In this document: piece after piece, positions 8,788-16,526 of the stretch
Numbering within the stretch: position 1 is the stretch's first letter
Layout: the number at the start of each line of letters is the position of its first letter
NCBI RefSeq assembly: GCF_015910445.1
Contig: NZ_CP048882.1
Coordinates: forward strand, 5,453,501-5,517,500
DNA: 64,000 bases
From: Streptomyces bathyalis
GTDB lineage: Bacteria; Actinomycetota; Actinomycetes; Streptomycetales; Streptomycetaceae
Direction: 5' to 3'
The notes under the pieces: model-generated
What the model saw: the letters and a program-made list of their open reading frames with translations, nothing else
Databases searched by the model: none
Told to the model about the DNA's origin: nothing
Position numbers and translations under genes: made by a program

Positions 8788-9948
8788 ATGGCCGGGCGAG
8801 GCAATCCCCCCGAGGGAACACCCGACGACGCGTCCGGGGGCGACGACGAGTATCGCGACGACTACCGATCCGTCGTCTTCGATGAGTCCTTCATCAAGGC
8901 TGCGCGGCTCCAGGAGTTCTCCGCGCGCGAGCGCATGGAGGACGAGGAGCACGCCGCCGTACGCAACCGTGCCTTCACCCCGCCCGGCGACGCCACCGAC
9001 GAGGAGCAGAACGGCACTTACGTCCGGGGTTCCATCACCGCCTCCCGGCAGGGCATCGTCCTGGTGCTGCTGATCGTCCTCGCCTTCGGCACGGCGATCT
9101 ACATGGGAATCCGAAACCCCTACCAGGCTCCGCCCGAACCGCCCGCCGAGCCGATGCGCAACGCGCTGCTTCCCCTGGCGCCCCGCGACGAGGTGCCGGG
9201 CGCCACGCCCGCCGACCTCTTCCAGCACAGCCCGGCCGCACAGTTCCGCGCCGGAGCCGACGGCGTGACGCTGCCGCCCGTGCGCCGCACCCGGCACTTC
9301 TCCGAGAGCCAGGTGCTCTCGTCCCTGACGGCCGCCAAGGAGTACATCGTCACCAGCTCGCTCGACCCGTCCGTGCTGAGCGGGAACAGCGTCCGTGACG
9401 TGCGGATAATGCTCGACCCGGTGCAGCACGAGCAGTTCGACCAGAGCATGGACCACCCGCGCAACGACGGGCGGCACTCCGCTACGGGCTGGATGGTCCG
9501 CTTCGACCCGTCGAAGACGGCGCTCGCCGACGCGGGGATCCGGGTCAACGGCACCATGACCGTGCAGGAGGCGGGCCCCGACGCGCTGGAAGTCGTCGCG
9601 GACCACGTCTTCGTCTACGCGGTGCGGGCGACGGACGAGGGGGAGGGGCAGAAGGCCGCGAAGAATTCCTCCCTCTTCACGGTGCGTCGCGAAGTGCGTT
9701 TCCAGGTCGACCGCGAGGACCTGAGGCGGCAGCAACTGAGCGTGCTTCAGGTCTCGATGCGTGCCGGGCCGCTGCCCTGCTCCGCCGACATGTCGGGCGC
9801 GCTGGCGCCGCTGCTGGCAGGCGAGAAGGCCAAGGACGACGGGGCGGCCGGCACCGACCCGTACGCGCGCGGACGGACCTCGGCCTCGTTGTGCGGTCTT
9901 CTCTCCACCAGCTCGCAGCCGAGCCCGGCCGCGAAGAAGGACGATTAG
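8788..9948 (+). CDS. Single-span membrane protein, paralogous in layout to the preceding gene
   Basis: 386 residues. The acidic N-terminus carries VVFDESFIKAARLQE followed by RER, matching the motif in the 7726 product. One membrane helix lies near residues 88-110 (GIVLVLLIVLAFGTAIYMGI). The large outer domain (residues ~115-386) includes HFSESQVLSSLTAAKEYIV, LDPVQHEQFDQSMDHP and VRREVRFQVDREDLRRQQ, ending in a Ser/Lys-rich tail. No enzyme motif is recognised. The fold may be a protein-protein or envelope-binding domain. The start ATG has no ribosome site but lies 6 nt after TACTCT. It is convergent with the M48 protease gene, with about 84 bases between stops. Confidence 0.85.
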   Translation: MAGRGNPPEGTPDDASGGDDEYRDDYRSVVFDESFIKAARLQEFSARERMEDEEHAAVRNRAFTPPGDATDEEQNGTYVRGSITASRQGIVLVLLIVLAFGTAIYMGIRNPYQAPPEPPAEPMRNALLPLAPRDEVPGATPADLFQHSPAAQFRAGADGVTLPPVRRTRHFSESQVLSSLTAAKEYIVTSSLDPSVLSGNSVRDVRIMLDPVQHEQFDQSMDHPRNDGRHSATGWMVRFDPSKTALADAGIRVNGTMTVQEAGPDALEVVADHVFVYAVRATDEGEGQKAAKNSSLFTVRREVRFQVDREDLRRQQLSVLQVSMRAGPLPCSADMSGALAPLLAGEKAKDDGAAGTDPYARGRTSASLCGLLSTSSQPSPAAKKDD

Positions 9949-10032
9949 CCACACCGGCGGACTTCAGGCCGGTACGGCCAGTACGAACTCCCGCGTGCCG
10001 GGCCCGTGCTGACGGAGATTCGAGCCGCGGCC

Positions 10033-11130
10033 CTAACTGGAGCTGCCGCCGCCCGAGTTGTTGCCACCGTCCTCGCCGTTGCCGTTGCCTCCGCTGCTTC
10101 CCGTGTTCCTTCCGGTGAAGGTGTCGCGCAGCTTGCCGCCCAGGTCGCCGGCGCCGCCCGCGATGTCGCGGACGAGACCCATCAGCGGGTCCTTGCTGTT
10201 CTTGAACGACTCCGTGTAGTGGCCGGCAGACTGCTTGAACGAGTCGGAGACCGACGTCTGCTTGTCGTCCTCACGCCGGTCGTAGTGGCCGTCCATGATG
10301 CGCTGGTGGTCGCGGCTCTCGGCCCACTTCTTCAACTCGGCCGCACGCACCGCGGTGAAGGGGTGGCTGCGCGGCAGCACATTCATGATCTTCAGCACGG
10401 AGTCGCGGATGTCGCCGCCCGACTCGTACTCCTCGGCCTGCGCGAGGAACGAGTCCACGTTCATCGAGTGCAGGTGGTTGCCGCCGGCGAGCTTCATCAG
10501 CCCGCGCATCGAGGCCTGCAGATCCTGCCCGACAAGCAGCCCCGCACGGTCCGCCGACAGCTCCGACTTGCGGAACCACTCGCGCAGCGCGGTCACTATC
10601 GCCATGATCGCGACGTTGCCCAGCGGGATCCACGCGACCTTGAGCGCGAGATTCGTCAGGAAGAGCAGGATGGTGCGGTAGACGGCGTGCCCCGAGAGGG
10701 CGTGGCCCACCTCGTGGCCGATGACCGTCCGCATCTCCTCCTCGTCCAGCAGCTCCACGAGACCAGTGGTGAGGACGATGACGGGCGCGTCGAGCCCGAT
10801 GCACATCGCGTTCGGATTCGGGTCCTGACTGACGTACATCGGCGGGACCTTCTCCAGGTCCAGTATGTAACAGGCGTCCCGCAGCATCGAGTTGAGATGC
10901 GCGAACTGCTCGTCGTTGACGCGCACCGAGTTGGCGAGGAAGAGCAGCCTGAGGCTGCGCTCGGTCACCAGCCCGCTCAGTGCCTTGAAGACCGAGTCGA
11001 AACCGCTCAGTTTGCGCAGCGCGACGAGCGCCGAGCGGTCCGAGGGATGTTCGTACGCCCGGGAGGAGATCCCCGGGAAGCGGCGCCGGTTGCGGCCGGG
11101 CAGCCGCTCGGTGCCTGCGTTGTCGCTCAT
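10033..11130 (-). CDS. M48-family zinc metalloprotease
   Basis: 365 residues with the M48 active site HEVGHALSGH (zinc-binding His residues and catalytic Glu) near residue 139 and the third-ligand region ELSADRAGLLVGQDLQ about 50 residues later. Hydrophobic segments near YRTILLFLTNLALKVAWI and PLGNVAIMAIVTAL suggest membrane association. The C-terminal ~45 residues are Gly/Asn/Ser-rich and probably disordered. HtpX/Ste24-like peptidases of this kind take part in membrane protein quality control, but the substrate here is unknown. The start ATG is preceded by CAGGGGGAA. It is convergent with the 8788 gene and divergent from the small membrane protein at 11466. Confidence 0.9.
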   Translation of the reverse strand: MSDNAGTERLPGRNRRRFPGISSRAYEHPSDRSALVALRKLSGFDSVFKALSGLVTERSLRLLFLANSVRVNDEQFAHLNSMLRDACYILDLEKVPPMYVSQDPNPNAMCIGLDAPVIVLTTGLVELLDEEEMRTVIGHEVGHALSGHAVYRTILLFLTNLALKVAWIPLGNVAIMAIVTALREWFRKSELSADRAGLLVGQDLQASMRGLMKLAGGNHLHSMNVDSFLAQAEEYESGGDIRDSVLKIMNVLPRSHPFTAVRAAELKKWAESRDHQRIMDGHYDRREDDKQTSVSDSFKQSAGHYTESFKNSKDPLMGLVRDIAGGAGDLGGKLRDTFTGRNTGSSGGNGNGEDGGNNSGGGSSS

Positions 11131-11465
11131 TGCGTTCCCCCTGTCGCTTCATCACCGTTCGCGGTGGATTGAGGTCAGCCTAGGCGCTCGGAACCGGAAT
11201 GCCCGGGGCGAACGCGTCCGAGGGGAAACCCCGGACGTGGGGAGGAGACGTCGCCGGGCCCCCGGAAGGTTGCGTGGAGGCGACGGACGGGCGCGATGCG
11301 GGGCCGCGCACGGCGCCGGCGAAGGCGAGTTCCCCGAGGACAGACAGGCGACGGCCGGGGCCGGGAGAGGAAGCGAGAGGTGCCGTCGGCCCGCCGACGG
11401 CCCCCGCATACGATGTGCAGCACACAACGTACTGTCCGGCTCACACGTGGATAGGTCCTGCCGAG
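11131..11465. other. Divergent intergenic region
   Basis: 335 bases between the protease start and the small membrane protein. The right end is less GC-rich, with TACGAT at 11409-11414 as a weak -10 candidate for rightward transcription. Nothing else is supported. Confidence 0.3.
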
Positions 11466-11633
11466 ATGACGCTTCCCAGCACCGCCCACCACGCCTTCGC
11501 CGCTCTGGCCTCCGAGGGGGGCGAGCACGCGGGCGGGCACGACCCCGTGCTCCCCTACATCACCGGTGGCGGGGCGCTGCTGGCTCTGCTTCTCCTGCTG
11601 TGGATCACCACTCGCTTCAACCGGGACCGCTGA
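11466..11633 (+). CDS. Small single-span membrane protein, 55 aa
   Basis: A 55-residue frame starting at ATG 11466: a His/Glu-rich N-terminus (GGEHAGGHDPVLPY), one hydrophobic helix (GGGALLALLLLLWITTRF) and a short basic end. Proteins of this size and layout occur just before nadD in streptomycetes in my recollection. No function is known to me. The ribosome site is weak. Confidence 0.6.
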   Translation: MTLPSTAHHAFAALASEGGEHAGGHDPVLPYITGGGALLALLLLLWITTRFNRDR

Positions 11634-11765
11634 CCCTCACGCGATCCGCAGCCCTCCCGGGCGTCCCGTGTCTCCTGGACGTCGCCTCGCAGTGTCGTGC
11701 CCGTGGCCCACGCGTCGTACGGGCGGAGCAGCGGAGCGCGGAACGAGGGGATAAGGTCGGCTCGC

Positions 11766-12392
11766 ATGGGAGAGGACATAGTGCCCGGCACCGGCAAGCG
11801 GCGGCTGGGAGTGATGGGCGGGACATTCGACCCGATCCACCACGGGCACCTCGTCGCCGCCAGCGAGGTGGCCACGCGCTTCCACCTCGACGAAGTCGTC
11901 TTCGTACCGACCGGGCAGCCGTGGCAGAAGAGCCACCAGCACGTCTCGCCCGCCGAGGACCGCTATCTGATGACGGTCATCGCGACGGCCTCCAATCCGC
12001 AGTTCTCGGTCAGCCGCATCGACATCGACCGCGGTGGCCGCACCTACACCATCGACACACTGCGTGATCTGCGAGCCGCCAACCCGGAGACGGACCTCTT
12101 CTTCATCACCGGGGCGGACGCCCTCGCCCAGATCCTGGGCTGGCGCGACGCCGACGAACTGTTCTCCCTGGCCCACTTCATCGGCGCCACCCGGCCCGGG
12201 CACACGCTGACCGATCCGGGCCTGCCGGACGGAGGGGTGTCGCTGGTGGAGGTCCCGGCGCTGGCCATCTCCTCGACGGACTGCCGTGCGCGGGTCCGGC
12301 GGGGAGATCCCGTCTGGTACCTGGTCCCGGACGGCGTCGTGCGCTACATCAACAAGCGGGGACTGTACGGGGAGGAGGCGCCCAACCCATGA
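11766..12392 (+). CDS. nadD: Nicotinate-nucleotide adenylyltransferase
   Basis: Transfers AMP from ATP to nicotinate mononucleotide, the penultimate step of NAD synthesis. The signature GVMGGTFDPIHHGHL (HxGH-type nucleotidyltransferase loop) is near residue 15. The family C-terminal SSTDCRARVRRGDPVWYLVP block is present (ISSTxxR motif). The start could be ATG 11766, which lies 8 nt after TAAGGT (11752-11757), or GTG 11781, which has a good GGGAGAGG ribosome site. The longer form is reported. It overlaps the LCP gene by ATGA, so the two are translationally coupled. Confidence 0.95.
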   Translation: MGEDIVPGTGKRRLGVMGGTFDPIHHGHLVAASEVATRFHLDEVVFVPTGQPWQKSHQHVSPAEDRYLMTVIATASNPQFSVSRIDIDRGGRTYTIDTLRDLRAANPETDLFFITGADALAQILGWRDADELFSLAHFIGATRPGHTLTDPGLPDGGVSLVEVPALAISSTDCRARVRRGDPVWYLVPDGVVRYINKRGLYGEEAPNP

Positions 12393-14047
12393 ACGAGCGC
12401 TACGGATACGACCCGTACGGGCAGCAGCAGGGCCAGCAGCCGCCCGAGGAGCCCCGGTTCCTCGGCTACGACGAGTACGGGCAGCCCGTCTACGGCTACG
12501 AGGAGAGCGGGCCGTACGGGCAGCAGACCGCACAGCCGGGGCAGTCGACGCAGCCGGGGCAGTCCGGGCAGCAGGGCTACGGCTACGACGCCTACGACGG
12601 GCGCGGCGGACACGAGGGCTACGGCGCGTACGGACAGCAGGCGCCGCCGCAGCCGTACCCGCAGAACCCGATGCCCCAGCCGCAGACGCAGCAGCACACA
12701 CAGCAGGAGTGGATCCCGCAGCAGCAGTCGGCCGCCGGCGCGGGCGTCACGGGTGACCGCGGCCGGGCGGGCGGCCAGGGCCAGGATTCCGACGGCGGAT
12801 ACCGCACGGAGGAGTTCTCCTTCGTCGAGGAGCAGGCGGACGACTCCGACGACGTCATCGACTGGCTCAAGTTCAGCGAGAGCCGCACCGAGCGCCGCGA
12901 GGAGGCCAAGCGCCGCGGCCGCAACCGCATCGTCCTGCTCGTCGTGGCCCTCGTCATGATCGCGGCCGGCGGCGTCGGCTACCTCTGGTACGCGGGCAAG
13001 CTGCCGGACCTGAACGGCGACAAGGGCGGCGCCGCCACGGCGGCCGGCCAGCAGCGCGACGTGATCGTCGTGCATCTGCGCTCGCTGAACGGCGGCGGCA
13101 GTTCGACCGCGCTGCTCGTGGACAACGTCGACGCCAAGCGCGGCAACACGGTCCTGCTCCCGAACTCGCTCGCCGTCTCCGGCGAGAACGGCACCACTAC
13201 CACCCTGGCCAAGGCCGTCGAGGACGAGGGCACGGCCCCGACCCGGGAGGCCCTCGGCACGCTCCTGGGCGCCGACATCAAGGGCAGCTGGCGGCTGGAC
13301 ACCCCGTACCTGGAGAACCTCGTCGAGCTGGTCGGCGGTATCAAGGTCGACGCGAATGCCACCGTCCCCGGCGAGAAGAAGGGCGACGAACCGCTGGTCA
13401 AGCGCGGCAGGGCGCAGACCCTCGACGGGCGCGCGGCCGTCGGCTACGCGACCTACCGCGGGAAGGGCGAGCCCCAGACGCGTCAGCTGGAGCGCTTCGG
13501 CGAGGTCATGCACCAGACGCTGCGGAAGCTCTCCAGCGACTCCAAGTCGGCGACGAAGACGGTGGAGACCCTCGGCCAGATCCCCGACCCGTCGCTGCCG
13601 GAGCCCGAGCTGGGTGCCTCCCTGGCGAAGCTGGCGAGCCAGGCGAAGGGCGGCGCGTACAAGACGCAGGTGCTGCCCGTCAGGGCCAACGGCACGCTCA
13701 GCGAGGGTACGAGCGAGGGCCTGGTGAAGCAGGTGCTCGGCGGCACGGTCAAGAACACCGACCCGGACGCGGCGCCCAGGGTGAAGATCGTCAACGCCAG
13801 CGGCAAGGGCGGCAGCGACGACACGGCGTCCGCGGCCCTGGTCAACAGCGGCTACACCGTCGTCAAGGGCGGTGCGGGCGACAAGGCGCAGGCGCGCTCC
13901 CAGGTGACGTACGCCGACGGCAAGTACAAGGCCAAGGCGCAGGAAGTGGCCAAGACCCTCGGCCTGCCAGGGAACGCCGTACGCAAGGGCAAGGGAGCGG
14001 CGAACGCGGATGTGGCGGTCGTGCTGGGCCGGGACTACAAGGAGTGA
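12389..14047 (+). CDS. pdtA: LytR-CpsA-Psr (LCP) family glycopolymer transferase, PdtA-like
   Basis: 552 residues. The first ~170 are a Gly/Gln/Tyr/Pro-rich cytoplasmic region with PGQS repeats. A membrane helix follows near residues 188-207 (RIVLLVVALVMIAAGGVGYL), then an outer LCP domain and a C-terminal LytR_C domain (APRVKIVNASGKGG ... LVNSGYTVV). LCP proteins move lipid-linked anionic polymers onto peptidoglycan. In S. coelicolor the LCP gene beside nadD is PdtA (SCO2578), which attaches polydiglycosylphosphate; the symbol is given by position and family only. Oddly, the LCP domain lacks the usual IPRD motif: the corresponding segment reads LLPNSLAV. The QTRQLERF block is retained. Confidence 0.8.
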   Translation: MNERYGYDPYGQQQGQQPPEEPRFLGYDEYGQPVYGYEESGPYGQQTAQPGQSTQPGQSGQQGYGYDAYDGRGGHEGYGAYGQQAPPQPYPQNPMPQPQTQQHTQQEWIPQQQSAAGAGVTGDRGRAGGQGQDSDGGYRTEEFSFVEEQADDSDDVIDWLKFSESRTERREEAKRRGRNRIVLLVVALVMIAAGGVGYLWYAGKLPDLNGDKGGAATAAGQQRDVIVVHLRSLNGGGSSTALLVDNVDAKRGNTVLLPNSLAVSGENGTTTTLAKAVEDEGTAPTREALGTLLGADIKGSWRLDTPYLENLVELVGGIKVDANATVPGEKKGDEPLVKRGRAQTLDGRAAVGYATYRGKGEPQTRQLERFGEVMHQTLRKLSSDSKSATKTVETLGQIPDPSLPEPELGASLAKLASQAKGGAYKTQVLPVRANGTLSEGTSEGLVKQVLGGTVKNTDPDAAPRVKIVNASGKGGSDDTASAALVNSGYTVVKGGAGDKAQARSQVTYADGKYKAKAQEVAKTLGLPGNAVRKGKGAANADVAVVLGRDYKE

Positions 14048-14090
14048 GAGCCCCCGGCCGGGCGTGAGATCCTTGTTGTGATACGCACAC

Positions 14091-14624
14091 ATGACCGCTG
14101 CTTCCGATTCGAAAGCTTTGCCTGTGACCGCCACGGACCGTTCCATCGAGCTGATCGACGCCGCCGCCCAGGCGGCCGCGGACAAGCTCGCGCACGACAT
14201 CGTCGCCTACGACGTCAGCGACGTGCTCGCCATCACCGACGCCTTCCTGCTCGCCTCCGCACCGAACGACCGCCAGGTCAAGGCCATCGTCGACGAGATC
14301 GAGGAGCGGCTGCTGAAGGAGCAGGGCGCCAAGCCGGCCCGCCGTGAGGGGGAGCGCGACGGGCGCTGGGTGCTCCTCGACTTCGTCGACATCGTGGTGC
14401 ACGTCCAGCACAGCGAGGAACGGGTCTTCTACGCCCTGGAACGGCTCTGGAAGGACTGCCCCGAGATCGACCTGCCCGACGACGCCAAGGCGACGCACGG
14501 CAAGGGCCGCGAGCACGCCGTGCAGGAGGCGGCGGCCGGCAGGGGCGACGGTGACGGCCAGGACGGCACCTCCGCGCCGTACGGGGCCGCGTCGGAGCGG
14601 AACGGAAGCGAAGGACTGCGGTGA
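14091..14624 (+). CDS. rsfS: Ribosomal silencing factor RsfS
   Basis: RsfS (YbeB/Iojap) binds ribosomal protein L14 and blocks subunit joining under starvation. The conserved core spans residues ~15-125: KLAHDIVAYDVSDVLAITDA, SAPNDRQVKAIVDEIEE, RWVLLDFVDIVVHVQ and ERVFYALERLW. A Gly/Asp-rich tail of about 40 residues is extra compared with E. coli RsfS. The ATG at 14091 has no clear ribosome site. GTG 14124 is an alternative. Its stop overlaps the start of the next gene (GTGA). Confidence 0.93.
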   Translation: MTAASDSKALPVTATDRSIELIDAAAQAAADKLAHDIVAYDVSDVLAITDAFLLASAPNDRQVKAIVDEIEERLLKEQGAKPARREGERDGRWVLLDFVDIVVHVQHSEERVFYALERLWKDCPEIDLPDDAKATHGKGREHAVQEAAAGRGDGDGQDGTSAPYGAASERNGSEGLR

Positions 14625-15292
14625 CGGCGCCTGCCGTGACCCCCGGGCCGACGGTGCGCCGCGACCGCAGGGTCGTGCTCTGGCGGCACGGGCAGACAGC
14701 CTGGAACCTCGAGCGCCGCTTCCAGGGCTCCACCGACATCGAGCTGACCCCGGCAGGCCTTGAGCAGGCGCGCCGCTCCGCCCGTCTGCTGGCCGCCCTG
14801 CGGCCCGACGCGATCCTCGCCTCCGACCTGCGCCGTACCGCCGACACGGCGGCCGAACTCGCCTCCATCACCGGCCTCGACGTGACACACGACGAGGCAC
14901 TGCGCGAGACGTACGCGGGCGCGTGGCAGGGCCTCACGCACGAGGAGATCGTCGAGCGGTACGGCAACGAGTACGCGGCGTGGAAGCGCGGCGAGCCGGT
15001 GCGGCGCGGCGGCGGTGAGCTGGAGACCGAGGTCGCGGACCGGGCCGCGCCCGTCGTGGAGCGGAACGCCGAGAAGCTCCCGCCCGGAGGCACGCTGGTC
15101 GTCGTCAGCCACGGCGGCACCATCCGCACGACCATCGGACGGCTGCTCGGCCTCGTACCCCAGACCTGGGAAGCGCTCGGCGGGCTCTCCAACTGCTGCT
15201 GGTCCGTGCTCGGCGAGGGCATGCGAGGCTGGCGGCTGCTGGAGCACAACGCGGGCACGCTGCCGCAGCCGGTGCTCGGCGACGACGACTGA
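14621..15292 (+). CDS. Histidine phosphatase superfamily protein
   Basis: 223 residues of the phosphoglycerate-mutase-like fold: the catalytic RHG in VVLWRHGQTAWN, ASDLRRTADTA, the acid/base region LRETYAGAWQGL, and the second catalytic His in LVVVSHGGTIRT. These features fit a broad-specificity phosphatase rather than glycolytic mutase. The GTG start overlaps the rsfS stop, so the two genes form one translational unit. In actinomycetes this pair is conserved, but the link between them is not understood. Confidence 0.9.
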   Translation: MTAPAVTPGPTVRRDRRVVLWRHGQTAWNLERRFQGSTDIELTPAGLEQARRSARLLAALRPDAILASDLRRTADTAAELASITGLDVTHDEALRETYAGAWQGLTHEEIVERYGNEYAAWKRGEPVRRGGGELETEVADRAAPVVERNAEKLPPGGTLVVVSHGGTIRTTIGRLLGLVPQTWEALGGLSNCCWSVLGEGMRGWRLLEHNAGTLPQPVLGDDD

Positions 15293-15389
15293 TCCGGACC
15301 CGGCCGATTTCCCATCCGGCCTGGTCACGGGTTAGGCTTCCTCCCGTTCACGAGGCCGTGCGGATGTCCGGCCGGTGCGTGAACTGCCC

Positions 15390-15462
<73 letters not shown>

Positions 15463-15467
15463 CGAGT

Positions 15468-15523
15468 GCGAGGGTGATCTGTGTCCGCGGAAAGCGCGGA
15501 CCTGGGTCGCCCTCTTTGTTTTT
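15468..15523 (+). terminator. Rho-independent terminator after tRNA-Ala copy 1
   Basis: Inner stem GTCCGCG (15483-15489)/CGCGGAC (15495-15501) with loop GAAAG. Outer stem GAGGG (15470-15474)/CCCTC (15510-15514), then TTTGTTTTT. Confidence 0.75.
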
Positions 15524-16075
15524 GCGAGGCTTCGCCTCGCGGGGCGGGGGCTCCGCCACCCGCACCCCCGGCGGGGGCTTCGCCCCCGGCACCCCCCTTT
15601 TGCGGGGGCTGCGCCCCCTGCGGCCCCGTTGTGGCTGGGGTTTCGCGTCTGGCACCTCCGGCGGGGGCTGCGCCCCCTGCGGCCCCGTTGTGGCTGGGGT
15701 TTCGCGTCTGTCTGCGCCGGGGTGGCAAGGGTTTGATGCTCGCTTTCCGTTGTGGGGGCTTCTGTCACCCTGCGGCCAGGGGTGGCTGGGGGCCGGGGCG
15801 CCGCGGGTTCGTGAACACATATGTGGGGTTCTCGTGGGGTTCGGGCGCGGAACAACCAGGGGGGTGCCGGGTGTTGCCCTATCGGCCCGCCACCGCGGGC
15901 ACGGTCGGTGAGCCGCAGGCCGGAACCGGAATGCGGCCGGATCCGTCGACTCTGCGAGGCTTCGCCTCACAAACTCGGTCCACCCCCTATCGCCGACCAG
16001 GTCTCCTGAGCAATGGGAGAACGTGGCAGAATCGTGATGGCCGGAGGGGGGAAGGCCGAGGGGAGGGCGCGTGCG
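15524..16075. other. GC-rich hairpin array without genes
   Basis: Holds a run of short perfect hairpins, including GCGAGGC-TTC-GCCTCGC (15524-15540) and GGGGGC-TTC-GCCCCC (15573-15587). Related GGGGCTGCGCCCC units and GTGGCTGGGGTTTCGCGTCT copies follow up to ~15710. Another GAGGCTTCGCCTC lies near 15956-15968. The long open frames here are composition artefacts. Confidence 0.6.
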
Positions 16076-16270
16076 ATGTCGGCAGGAGTCCTCGTCGAGG
16101 GCAGTCGGCAATCGGTTCGCCCACGCACAAGCCCAGCCATCGGTCCGGCAGCGGTGTCATCACGGACGTTGCTGTGTCCGGCATGCGGTTCATCGGACGT
16201 TGCCCAGATGCTCGGCGACAATGGAGGAGTTTCCTACGTGTGCACGACCTGCGGCCACAGCTGGGGCTGA
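16076..16270 (+). CDS. Small zinc-ribbon protein, 64 aa
   Basis: Starts at ATG 16076 with GGAGG nine bases upstream. An in-frame ATG at 16013 would add 21 poorly ordered residues. The C-terminal half is a compact zinc ribbon with two CxxC pairs, LLCPACGSSDVAQ and VCTTCGHSWG, similar in shape to TFIIS-type ribbons. The function is unknown. The gene ends 6 bases before the next start, so the two are almost certainly co-transcribed. Confidence 0.75.
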   Translation: MSAGVLVEGSRQSVRPRTSPAIGPAAVSSRTLLCPACGSSDVAQMLGDNGGVSYVCTTCGHSWG

Positions 16271-16276
16271 TGACTG

Positions 16277-16510
16277 ATGGGTGCACACAGCCGGAAGTGC
16301 GACTGGTGCGGCAGCGGTACGCCCGTTGTCCGCGACATGGAGCCGGTCAACCCCGAGTTCCAGTTCTGGTGTGAGGACTGCGCGCGGGCGCTGATCATAA
16401 AGGGCGATCCGATCGAGACGTACCGGGAGCTGGACGGCGAGCCCATCTACGGACGCCTGCTCGACGAGCACTGCACCCTGAAGCGCTTCTACTCCTTCGT
16501 CACCGCCTGA
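16277..16510 (+). CDS. Small Cys-motif protein, 77 aa
   Basis: A 77-residue protein with CDWCGSG near residue 8 and WCEDCARALI near residue 31, giving four Cys as two CxxC pairs that could bind zinc. The remainder (YRELDGEPIYGRLLDEHCTLKR, read as two segments) is a mixed helix/strand body. No membrane segment is visible. It starts 6 bases after the zinc-ribbon gene. The two may work together, but no pathway can be named. It is convergent with the glycosyltransferase gene, with 16 bases between stops. Confidence 0.8.
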   Translation: MGAHSRKCDWCGSGTPVVRDMEPVNPEFQFWCEDCARALIIKGDPIETYRELDGEPIYGRLLDEHCTLKRFYSFVTA

Positions 16511-16526
16511 CACGCGGCCCCGACGG

